Source of the DNA: Chitinivibrionales bacterium
Lineage (GTDB): Bacteria > Fibrobacterota > Chitinivibrionia > Chitinivibrionales > FEN-1185
Assembly (NCBI GenBank): GCA_028718065.1
Contig: JAQUMP010000220.1
Location: forward strand, 1 to 6,329
DNA: 6,329 nt
Direction of reading: 5' to 3'
Shown here piece after piece: positions 1 to 5,254 of the stretch (positions are counted from its first letter, which is position 1; each line of letters begins with the position of its first letter). A model generated the notes under the pieces. That model made no database searches. It saw only the letters and a list, made by a program, of their open reading frames with translations, and was not told where the DNA came from. The position numbers were made by a program, and so were the translations under genes.

Positions 1-2
1 TT

Positions 3-479
3 GACTATTTCAAAGCCGTCCCTCCGGAAAGAATCGAGGCGTACCGCGAAGGCTACACCCGTTTTAAATTAGATGCCGTAGATGTTTACAAAATAGCAAT
101 ACGGCCGGAGCACGTTCGGCGCGAAAACTTCTGCAAGGCGGTCTATGTTGCGCCATTCCCCGAAAAAAACCAATGGTTCTGCGTGGCCAAATTGACCCAT
201 GACGATCCCACGGTCCAATCCGAATGCCAGGACCCGGCCAAAAGCAATCCGCAGGGTCCGCGCGGAGGAATCCAATCCTACAACAACGGCCCGCAAGCCG
301 GGCCGGAGATGCTTTACTTCAGCGAGATAGAGCTGCAATTCAGGCATTATAAAATTAACGGAACGTCCGCCGTTGCGTCCGGAACCCATGAGCTCCTCGC
401 GTATAGCGGCACAAAAGGGCAAATTCTGGAGATCGCGCAAACCCTGGTTGGCGTCTCGGCGGCGTTGAGGATGTATTAA
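3..479 (+). CDS. C-terminal part of an unrecognised protein (5'-partial)
   Basis: The frame is open from the first complete codon at position 3 to a TAA at 477-479, giving the last 158 residues of a protein whose start lies outside the window. I chose the open frame rather than the internal ATG at 183 because the reading frame is uninterrupted upstream and its composition looks coding throughout. I do not recognise the family. The visible part is soluble, with no membrane segment. It has a Lys/Glu/Arg-rich first third, then a middle stretch rich in Asn, Gln, Pro and Gly (about residues 75-105, including GPRGGIQSYNNGPQAGPEM), and a compact end with the sequence HELLAYSGTKGQILEIAQTL. Cysteines occur at about residues 50, 62 and 78. 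It converges on the leftward ATPase/DUF4276 operon with only 86 bases between the stop codons. No function is proposed. Confidence 0.7.
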   Translation, partial: DYFKAVPPERIEAYREGYTRFKLDAVDVYKIAIRPEHVRRENFCKAVYVAPFPEKNQWFCVAKLTHDDPTVQSECQDPAKSNPQGPRGGIQSYNNGPQAGPEMLYFSEIELQFRHYKINGTSAVASGTHELLAYSGTKGQILEIAQTLVGVSAALRMY

Positions 480-480
480 A

Positions 481-526
481 GGTGGGGTGGATATTTTCCA
501 AAGAACTGTTTGGGAAAACACCTACC
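481..526. terminator. Imperfect hairpin between convergent genes, possible terminator
   Basis: Between the stop codons at 479 and 566 lies a hairpin. Its inner stem pairs TTTTCC (494-499) plus AAA (500-502) with TTT (509-511) plus GGAAAA (513-518), with one bulged G and a six-base loop GAACTG. After a four-base bulge on the left arm, an outer stem pairs GGTG-GGGTG (481-489) with CACCTACC (519-526). On the minus strand the hairpin is followed by TTTAATA, a weak U-tract, so it could end the leftward ATPase/DUF4276 transcript. On the plus strand there is no T-run after it. The placement supports a terminator; the bulges and poor tail weaken it. Confidence 0.35.
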
Positions 527-565
527 GCCATATAATCGGCGATTCGCCAAACGATTTCTTGTTTG

Positions 566-1120
566 TCATGCAACGCAAATCCTTCGTACACCCTCAACAA
601 ACACCCTGAAACTATTGGATCGAGTGTTTTCCAATGCCAGATAAGGGCCTATGGCCCGTGAACCGCCCACTTTTTGATATGTTGGCGCAATTTTACGAAG
701 AGTTGCCGAAGGAAACGGGAATTTATCCGGGGCCGAATATTGTGGGCGGTTTTGGAGGCGGGCCAATCCCGAAACGCCAAGTCCCTTTTGGACAGCCGTT
801 AAATCAGCAAGATACCAGCTCTCAAGTTCATGGCAAGCTATTCTTACGAGGGCTTCGGGCTTTCCCGCTTCCTCACATTTTGCCGAAAGCTTTTTCTTTA
901 TGGCTATGCAATTGCCGGCATCTTTATCACGCATCACAACGAATTTTGCATTCGGAACACGATACCCGCGTATTTTTTTTAGTAATTGTTTTTCAAGATC
1001 ATGTTTCCCTTCAAAAACGATGAACTTGCAGGTTATAGCAGGAGGAAGTATTCGGGGCATAAGGCCTTGCAGCATGGCCTCGGCAGAAGGTTCTTCCAGA
1101 AAAAAAACCAACTCGCTCAT
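566..1120 (-). CDS. DUF4276 family protein, Toprim-like partner of the adjacent ATPase
   Basis: This 184-residue protein matches the DUF4276 pattern. It has an N-terminal acidic motif in FFLEEPSAEAML (E9, E10), a DxD motif in VVMRDKDAGNC (D65, D67), and the family's signature helix ACHELESWYLADL (H97, E98, E100, W102). A Glu near the N terminus followed by DxD is how Toprim folds carry metal-binding residues, so a metal-dependent nucleic-acid-cleaving role is plausible but inferred. There is no signal peptide or membrane helix, so it should be cytoplasmic. Its ATG (1118-1120) overlaps the ATPase stop in ATGA, and an AAAGGGG lies about ten bases upstream. Both point to coupled translation from one mRNA. 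Length is normal for the family and the key residues are present, so it looks intact. The likely job is effector or nuclease subunit for the ATPase, by analogy with split OLD/PARIS pairs whose second protein is a different Toprim family (DUF4435). Confidence 0.85.
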   Translation of the reverse strand: MSELVFFLEEPSAEAMLQGLMPRILPPAITCKFIVFEGKHDLEKQLLKKIRGYRVPNAKFVVMRDKDAGNCIAIKKKLSAKCEEAGKPEALVRIACHELESWYLADLTAVQKGLGVSGLARLQNRPQYSAPDKFPFPSATLRKIAPTYQKVGGSRAIGPYLALENTRSNSFRVFVEGVRRICVA

Positions 1121-2304
1121 ATTGGATCTGCCCCTTTAAAAAAACCCTGCTTCCACAAATTGCCCATTTGATCGCCGTCCTCCATATAAGCTTTAATCTG
1201 CTTGTCCTCCAACGCCCTCTTTATCGCAGTGTAACCCTTTTCTTTAATGAGCCAATACACTTCCTCTATCTGTGCCGCGTTCAGCATGTCAGGCGAATGG
1301 GTCGAAATAAAAACCTGCCCCCCTCGATTGGAATATTCTCTAAATTCTTCGGCAAGTTCCCAAAGCAGTTTCGGATAGAGCTGATTTTCGGGCTCTTCAA
1401 TGCATAGAAGCGGGTGGGGCTTTGGATCATGAAGCAATACCAGATAAGCAAACATTTTGATCGTGCCATCGGAAACATACCGGGCAAGAAAAGGATCTTC
1501 AAATGCACCATCCTGGAACCTTAAAAGCACCCGGCCTTCTTCGGTTGTTTTCGCATCGACCTTTGTAATGCCTGGTACTCGCTTTTTAATTTTATCTATA
1601 ATTTTGTCAAATATCTCCCGGTGCTGGGTATATAAATATTCAGTAACTAAAGAAAGATTTTCGCCTTCTTTAGACAAATGCTCTGCGTAACCAGCTTCCT
1701 GCTCCGGCCGAGCGCGCTGTATGTGAAAATCAGAAATATGCCAATTGCCTATTAGTTCTCCCAAAGCCACCGCCGCGGGAAATTTTTTAAATTGTGCAAG
1801 GCCTTTGATCGCTAAAGTATCCGGTGATTTAAGGGTTTGCGTTTCACGTTTAAGTTCTGTTTTTTCCGTTACCGTATCTGGTTCATTGGTCACAGCCGAG
1901 CCTTCGCCGTACGCAAAGTCAAGAAAGTGCCATGGCTGCCCCTTGCTGCCTCTGCGATATTTTAATATCTCTCGTTCAACAACCGGCAGACCATCTTGTT
2001 CGTTTATAGAAAGCAAGTAGGTAACTCTTGGCTCGTCAGATTTTTCCCTGAATTTTATTTCTATTTCAATTGGGCCGACAGAATTGCGGCTACGAACTTC
2101 TTTAAATCCCCGGCTTCCCCCCAGTTTTGTTAGGGCAACCCGGACATTTTCGGTAAGCGCATCTTTGAGAAAGCCAAAAACGCTGAACAAAGTAGATTTG
2201 CCGGTACCATTAGCGCCGACTATAATAGACATTTTTGGAATGTCGCGCATTTCGACATTTTTAAATGCCCTGAAGTTTTTAAGCCTGATTGATTCTATAT
2301 GCAT
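1117..2304 (-). CDS. AAA_21/OLD-like ABC-type ATPase (COG4637-like)
   Basis: The 395-residue protein starts MHIESIRLKNFRAFKN, the usual N-terminal strand of SMC/RecF/OLD-like ATPases. Walker A is GANGTGKST (residues 30-38). The ABC-signature position is SDGT (278-281). Walker B is LLCIEEPENQLYP (299-311) with catalytic E303/E304, and the switch His is H336 in ISTHSPD. About 240 residues lie between Walker A and the signature, where this family carries a lid or helical insertion. There is no Toprim domain at the C terminus, unlike full-length OLD nucleases; the separate downstream DUF4276 gene may supply that role. The start is set by GGGGGA about five bases before ATG on the minus strand. It is the first gene of a two-gene leftward operon. 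By eye its DNA is more A+T-rich than the envelope operon to the right, which fits mobile acquisition. The ATPase assignment is firm; a defence role is an inference from the pairing. Confidence 0.9.
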   Translation of the reverse strand: MHIESIRLKNFRAFKNVEMRDIPKMSIIVGANGTGKSTLFSVFGFLKDALTENVRVALTKLGGSRGFKEVRSRNSVGPIEIEIKFREKSDEPRVTYLLSINEQDGLPVVEREILKYRRGSKGQPWHFLDFAYGEGSAVTNEPDTVTEKTELKRETQTLKSPDTLAIKGLAQFKKFPAAVALGELIGNWHISDFHIQRARPEQEAGYAEHLSKEGENLSLVTEYLYTQHREIFDKIIDKIKKRVPGITKVDAKTTEEGRVLLRFQDGAFEDPFLARYVSDGTIKMFAYLVLLHDPKPHPLLCIEEPENQLYPKLLWELAEEFREYSNRGGQVFISTHSPDMLNAAQIEEVYWLIKEKGYTAIKRALEDKQIKAYMEDGDQMGNLWKQGFFKGADPI

Positions 2305-2446
2305 TTATTCCCCCAATAATTATTCTACGAAACAAGTTCCAATTTCTCTTTTTCCTCATAAACATCTTAAGACAGAAGGCAGGTCTGATGGCATTCTCAG
2401 CACTTCTTAAACTTCATCGTTTAAAATACTAATTCGAAACAATCAA

Positions 2447-2476
2447 TTCATACTGTTTTAAATATTTCATTGTCAA
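2447..2476 (-). promoter_or_regulatory. Candidate sigma-70-type promoter for the ATPase/DUF4276 operon
   Basis: Read on the minus strand, a perfect TTGACA (2476-2471) is followed after 18 bases by TATGAA (2452-2447), which matches the -10 consensus at four of six positions. Transcription would begin near 2440 and leave a leader of roughly 135 bases before the ATPase ATG. A closer -10-like TAGAAT (2327-2322) lacks a recognisable -35 box. Pattern evidence only. Confidence 0.4.
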
Positions 2477-2483
2477 GAAATAT
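2462..2483. repeat. Dyad bracketing the leftward -35 box, possible operator
   Basis: ATATTTC (2462-2468) and GAAATAT (2477-2483) are perfect 7-bp inverted arms. The eight bases between them, ATTGTCAA, contain the whole leftward -35 hexamer. A dimeric repressor binding here would block that promoter. Short A+T-rich dyads occur by chance, so the exact placement is the main argument. Confidence 0.3.
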
Positions 2484-2536
2484 CATAGTCTATCTTCTCC
2501 AACCGCGGCCATCTTTTGGTTTAAGGACGGGCGTCA

Positions 2537-2565
2537 TTGACATCATTTTTAAAAATCTGTAACAA
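2537..2565 (+). promoter_or_regulatory. Candidate promoter for the ExbD/AgmX/sigma operon
   Basis: A perfect TTGACA at 2537-2542 lies 17 bases before TAACAA (2560-2565), a poor -10 with three of six matches. If used, transcription would start near 2572, about 60 bases before the ExbD-like ATG. The weak -10 suggests an activator, another sigma factor, or a different real promoter. An ECF promoter recognised by the operon's own sigma factor is possible, but I could not identify one. Confidence 0.3.
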
Positions 2566-2603
2566 ATCCCCCAATCGCGACGTTTTATCTATAGATTTTT
2601 AAA
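2548..2603. repeat. 11-bp perfect inverted repeat upstream of the ExbD-like gene
   Basis: TTTAAAAATCT (2548-2558) is exactly complementary to AGATTTTTAAA (2593-2603). In RNA the stem could extend by G2559-U2592, U2560-A2591 and A2561-U2590 to 14 pairs closing a 28-base loop. It may be a spaced operator, or a leader hairpin if transcription begins upstream of 2548. The A+T bias lowers its significance, but 11 perfect pairs in a 330-base gap is more than expected. Confidence 0.45.
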
Positions 2604-2633
2604 CCCCAGTAATCTTTAGCAAAGGGGGTTGGT

Positions 2634-3137
2634 ATGTTTTTACGAAAAAACCATCTATTATCGTCTGGCGCCGACCATTGGGCTGCAGGAATGCCCGTTG
2701 ATTTAAAACCGATGTTGAATGTAATCGTGGTTTTAATTCCGATGCTTCTCCTGTCCGCGGAGTTTGCAAAAAAATCCATTATCGAAACGACCCCATTCTC
2801 GGGCGAAAGCAACACGAACACACCGTCAAGCGAACAGGCACGGCCAAAAATTGCCAACCTTAACGCAACCGTTTTAGTGAGCGACACGACCGTAACACTC
2901 GCGAATAGAAACGGGATTTTGCCGTCGATATACTTTACACCAAAAAACATTCAAAATGCCATAGATACCCTCAAGCAACGTCTTACGCAGCTTAAGCAAC
3001 GGTTCGCCGACGCCCCAGACAATAACGAAGTCACCATTGCCGCAACCGGCAGGATTAAGTACGAAACGATCGTGCACATTATGGATGCCGTACGTGAAGC
3101 AGGGTTTGTTTCCATTGCAATAGCGAAATGGCACTAA
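2634..3137 (+). CDS. ExbD/TolR-like biopolymer transport protein, atypical
   Basis: The 167-residue protein has the ExbD/TolR plan: a short cytoplasmic N terminus, one membrane helix (about residues 27-44, MLNVIVVLIPMLLLSAEF), a Ser/Thr/Asn-rich linker (50-72), and a periplasmic domain ending IKYETIVHIMDAVREAGF (141-158), the typical last helix of the family. Such proteins work with ExbB/TolQ to turn proton flow into force on TonB- or AgmX-like partners. The conserved helix motif is normally TPxIDV; here it reads KPMLNV, so N29 replaces the proton-carrying Asp (Asp25 of E. coli ExbD). A Pro (P36) also sits in the middle of the helix. No ExbB/TolQ gene is in the window. The start is fixed by AAAGGGGG five bases before ATG; Met20 is a weaker choice. 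It is first in the rightward operon, 44 bases before the AgmX-like gene. Confidence 0.8.
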   Translation: MFLRKNHLLSSGADHWAAGMPVDLKPMLNVIVVLIPMLLLSAEFAKKSIIETTPFSGESNTNTPSSEQARPKIANLNATVLVSDTTVTLANRNGILPSIYFTPKNIQNAIDTLKQRLTQLKQRFADAPDNNEVTIAATGRIKYETIVHIMDAVREAGFVSIAIAKWH

Positions 3138-3181
3138 GATTTATGGCAAACATTTTGTAGCAATATTAAAAGGGAGGTTTT

Positions 3182-4261
3182 ATGGTCACACCATCCTTAT
3201 GTTTTTCCGGGCCCCAAGCTTATGACGACGAAGAAGAAAAACCCGGCAGGATTTTAACTACGGCCGAGCTTATCGAGCGCCTGCGCAACCGCGACGATAT
3301 TTTTGCAATTGCAAAGGAAGCCAACCTGCGCAACCTTGAAATCGCCGGTCTTATTGCGACGGCATTGGTGGGAACGTGGCTCACCTCAGTTAGAGAAATT
3401 TCCGTTGGACCGGAATATTTTGATAAGGGCCCGACAACCGATGATTCACGCCCGGCGCAAGTTTTGCCCGTTCCCATCGATCGGATAGTGGGAAACCCTG
3501 CCATAAATGCCTTTAATAAAGCGACCGATTCGCGGCGCGTTTTAGCGCCCGTAAAAAATCATACTCGCGGGAACCAAACTGGCGGCAACCGCAACGGCGG
3601 CGATTATCGCAGCCGCATGACGCGCGTTGGTCAACAGGGAATATTCGCAAAGCTGGTTTCGGGCAGAAACAGCGGCCCCGGCGATCCCTTAAGCCTGGCG
3701 GGATTTACGGATGGCATTGACGTGGTTTTGCAGGGGCTTGGAGCGCCCAGATCCGGCGGCAGCGCTGCGACCAATCGGCTGAACGCCGGGATCGGCAATG
3801 GCAGAGGACAAGGCTTGAGCGGCTTCATCGGCGACGGACCGGAAGGCATCGACGGCGCAATCGATAACCTCATGGGACCTGCCGAACAGGAACTTTCGTT
3901 AAAACGATCGCCGGGATCTTCGCTCAAAACCGTCTCCATCGCATTTGAAAATGGTTACGGTCTTATCGGTTTGCGCAGCAAAGGCAGCATCATGGCGGTG
4001 GTGATGCAAAACCTTACGGCGCTGCGTTTTGCCTATAACAAGCGCCTGCGGCAAAAACCGGGTTTACAAGGGAAAATCACGGTGCGCTTTGCCATCGACG
4101 AATTCGGCACCGTTATTTTCTGTGACGTCGTGCGGTCGCTTATGGACGACCAAGAGCTGGAAGCGCTGGTGGTAGGGTCGATCCGTAAATGGCGCTTCAG
4201 CAAAATCGACAAGCCCGGCGATGTCACCGAAGTCGTTTACCCGTTTGTTTTTTCGATGTAG
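3182..4261 (+). CDS. AgmX/PglI-family TonB-like energy-transduction protein
   Basis: This 359-residue protein has four parts. The N-terminal cytoplasmic segment is acidic (residues 1-50, with DDEEEK at 15-20). One membrane helix spans about 52-70 (LEIAGLIATALVGTWLTSV). A long Gly/Asn/Arg-rich linker (about 80-240) is followed by a C-terminal domain (about 265-357) that I recognise as AgmX/PglI type. Its hallmarks are GKITVRFAIDEFGTV (297-311), then a DQELEALVVGSIRKWRF helix (323-339) and a closing V-Y-P-F-V-F strand. In Myxococcus, AgmX (GltJ) and PglI (GltG) belong to the gliding and surface-transport machinery and act as TonB-like trans-envelope arms. GltJ's long cytoplasmic zinc-finger/GYF region is absent here. 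The start follows GGGAGG five bases upstream. It lies directly after the ExbD-like gene, the expected partner, and 53 bases before the sigma-factor start. Confidence 0.82.
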   Translation: MVTPSLCFSGPQAYDDEEEKPGRILTTAELIERLRNRDDIFAIAKEANLRNLEIAGLIATALVGTWLTSVREISVGPEYFDKGPTTDDSRPAQVLPVPIDRIVGNPAINAFNKATDSRRVLAPVKNHTRGNQTGGNRNGGDYRSRMTRVGQQGIFAKLVSGRNSGPGDPLSLAGFTDGIDVVLQGLGAPRSGGSAATNRLNAGIGNGRGQGLSGFIGDGPEGIDGAIDNLMGPAEQELSLKRSPGSSLKTVSIAFENGYGLIGLRSKGSIMAVVMQNLTALRFAYNKRLRQKPGLQGKITVRFAIDEFGTVIFCDVVRSLMDDQELEALVVGSIRKWRFSKIDKPGDVTEVVYPFVFSM

Positions 4262-4303
4262 AGCGCATACGTCAATTATATTTGGGCCTGCGCCACAATA
4301 ACC

Positions 4304-4309
4304 GGAGAG
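4304..4309 (+). promoter_or_regulatory. Ribosome-binding site that sets the sigma-factor start at GTG 4315
   Basis: GGAGAG (4304-4309) lies five bases before a GTG at 4315-4317. No ATG in this frame near the sigma domain has such a site. The in-frame ATG at 4189 falls inside the AgmX-like gene and would add 42 residues with no sigma-factor resemblance. Confidence 0.7.
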
Positions 4310-4314
4310 TTTTC

Positions 4315-4806
4315 GTGCAGGAACAAGCTTTTAACGCGCTTTACGGCCGCTATGCGACAAGACTCTATAATTATCTCCTCTGCCTGACGCATAACCGCGC
4401 CATGAGCGAGGACATCCTGCAAACCGTGTTTGTAAATGTCTGGCATACGGAGGCGGCGCCGGTTGACGAAAAGGAGTGCGCCCATTGGCTTTTTGCCATT
4501 GCGCATAACGCCTGTTTTGATATGTTCCGCAAAAATTCACGTTTTTCGCATCTGCGTCTCAGGTATGCCCACGAAAAAAGCCTGGCGCGCAACCCGGATA
4601 GCGATACCGGCAGCGCCTGGGAAATGCTGACGGCGCTGCCGGAGCTGGAACGCAGCATAATTTACCTGAATATTAAAATGGGCTACACCTATCGCGAAAT
4701 TGCCCCGATCGTGCGGACGAGCGAAAACAATGTCAGGATCAGGGCCTTCCGGGCGCTTAAGAAATTACGGCAGCGATTTATTAAGGAAAAAAACTATGAG
4801 TTATAA
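4315..4806 (+). CDS. ECF-type RNA polymerase sigma factor
   Basis: Starting at GTG, the product is 163 residues. Region 2 runs from about 5 to 75: FNALYGRYATRLYNYLL, then MSEDILQTVFVNVW (30-43), the core-binding and -10-recognition helices, and AHWLFAIAHNACFDMFRK (56-73). Region 4 runs from about 107 to 153: LPELERSIIYL, then the helix-turn-helix GYTYREIAPIVRTSENNVR (123-141) and RALKKLRQ. There is no region 3, as in extracytoplasmic-function (ECF) sigma factors. It would direct polymerase to a small regulon when released from its anti-sigma factor, encoded immediately downstream with an 11-base overlap. The N terminus is short but region 2 is complete. Adjacency to the AgmX/ExbD pair suggests the regulon concerns the cell envelope; this is inferred. 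I saw no obvious ECF autoregulatory promoter. Confidence 0.88.
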   Translation: MQEQAFNALYGRYATRLYNYLLCLTHNRAMSEDILQTVFVNVWHTEAAPVDEKECAHWLFAIAHNACFDMFRKNSRFSHLRLRYAHEKSLARNPDSDTGSAWEMLTALPELERSIIYLNIKMGYTYREIAPIVRTSENNVRIRAFRALKKLRQRFIKEKNYEL

Positions 4807-5137
4807 TGCGGATGAACACCCTTCTGAAGATGCTTTAATTCAGGCCACCACCGAAGACGCCTGCGCGCCGGAGGTGTTTGCGCATTGCCGGGAGTGTCCG
4901 GCGTGCGGCCGATACCTGTTGGAAATCCGGGCGCTCAGAAAGCGCCTGGAATCAATTGACGAAGAAGATATTCCCGCCCACCTGCGGAGCCGGATTTTAA
5001 GCCATGCTCCCAGACAGTCGCTTGAGGAGAAAACCGAATTTTCGGTTTTAAAATGGTACCGCAATCCGCTCGTCTGGATCGCAGGAATAATCGGGTTTGC
5101 GGTGTTTGCCTATATCTTTTTTGTTTTCGTGCCGTAG
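4796..5137 (+). CDS. Membrane-anchored zinc-finger anti-sigma factor
   Basis: The 113-residue product starts MSYNADEHPSEDAL. It carries the zinc-binding anti-sigma motif H-x3-C-x2-C as HCRECPAC (H30, C34, C37; C31 lies between), followed by a charged helix (40-55). One membrane helix closes the protein (about 91-112, NPLVWIAGIIGFAVFAYIFF). The zinc-finger half should be cytoplasmic, holding the sigma factor at the membrane. I placed the start at 4796, where AAGGAA lies about seven bases upstream. Longer in-frame extensions would run far back into the sigma gene. The 11-base overlap implies coupled, stoichiometric synthesis. Unusually, only one residue follows the membrane helix, so there is no periplasmic sensor domain or substrate for an outer regulatory protease. 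It may sense through a membrane partner or through the state of its cysteines. Confidence 0.82.
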   Translation: MSYNADEHPSEDALIQATTEDACAPEVFAHCRECPACGRYLLEIRALRKRLESIDEEDIPAHLRSRILSHAPRQSLEEKTEFSVLKWYRNPLVWIAGIIGFAVFAYIFFVFVP

Positions 5138-5151
5138 ACCCGGACAAAAAA

Positions 5152-5180
5152 TTGACATTAGACATAGCATTGCCTATATT
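5152..5180 (+). promoter_or_regulatory. Strong sigma-70-type promoter for the fibro-slime gene
   Basis: TTGACA (5152-5157) and TATATT (5175-5180) are separated by exactly 17 bases, eleven of twelve consensus matches. Transcription would begin near 5187, leaving a leader of about 67 bases that ends in GGAGGGG before the ATG at 5255. This separates the fibro-slime gene from the sigma/anti-sigma operon, although I saw no terminator between them, so read-through is possible. Confidence 0.7.
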
Positions 5181-5254
5181 ACTTGTTCGACCTTCCAAAA
5201 CGTATATCCTTTCTGTAAATATAGACGGCCTTTATATTGATCGCGGAGGGGTGT

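Larger units (their letters stand above)
2305..2633. other. Divergent intergenic regulatory region
   Basis: This stretch of 329 bases separates the leftward ATPase start from the rightward ExbD-like start. It is strongly A+T-rich, and I found no convincing coding frame; open stretches reading into it lack a Shine-Dalgarno site and family resemblance. It holds a leftward promoter candidate (2447-2476) bracketed by a small dyad, a rightward -35 candidate (2537-2542), an 11-bp inverted repeat (2548-2558 and 2593-2603), a 10-bp palindrome ATCTATAGAT (2587-2596), and the AAAGGGGG ribosome-binding site of the ExbD-like gene. Positions 2330-2445 hold nothing I can name. Confidence 0.6.

Noticed and set aside
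183..479. Separate 98-residue gene starting at ATG 183
   Set aside because: The same frame is open to the window's left edge with coding-like composition, so this ATG is internal to a larger gene.
69..521. 150-residue leftward open frame opposite the first gene
   Set aside because: It is antisense to a better-supported coding frame, has no recognisable domain and no clear ribosome-binding site.
2084..2410. 108-residue rightward frame antisense to the ATPase start
   Set aside because: It is the shadow of the well-supported ATPase coding strand and runs into A+T-rich non-coding sequence.
2309..2575. Nine-base direct repeat TCCCCCAAT at 2309-2317 and 2567-2575
   Set aside because: The first copy is simply the complement of the ATPase ribosome-binding site. 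With only two copies and no regular spacing, coincidence is the simplest reading.
3631..3939. Leftward open frame inside the AgmX-like gene
   Set aside because: Its Pro/Ser-rich composition is what the complement of a Gly-rich linker gives; no independent evidence for a gene.
4189..4314. Longer sigma-factor start at ATG 4189
   Set aside because: It lies inside the AgmX-like gene, lacks a good ribosome-binding site, and its 42 extra residues do not resemble a sigma factor. GTG 4315 has GGAGAG at ideal spacing, directly before region 2.
4700..4795. Longer anti-sigma start at ATG 4700
   Set aside because: The extension overlaps the sigma region 4 coding sequence and reads as an out-of-frame shadow. 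ATG 4796 has AAGGAA upstream and a typical anti-sigma N terminus.
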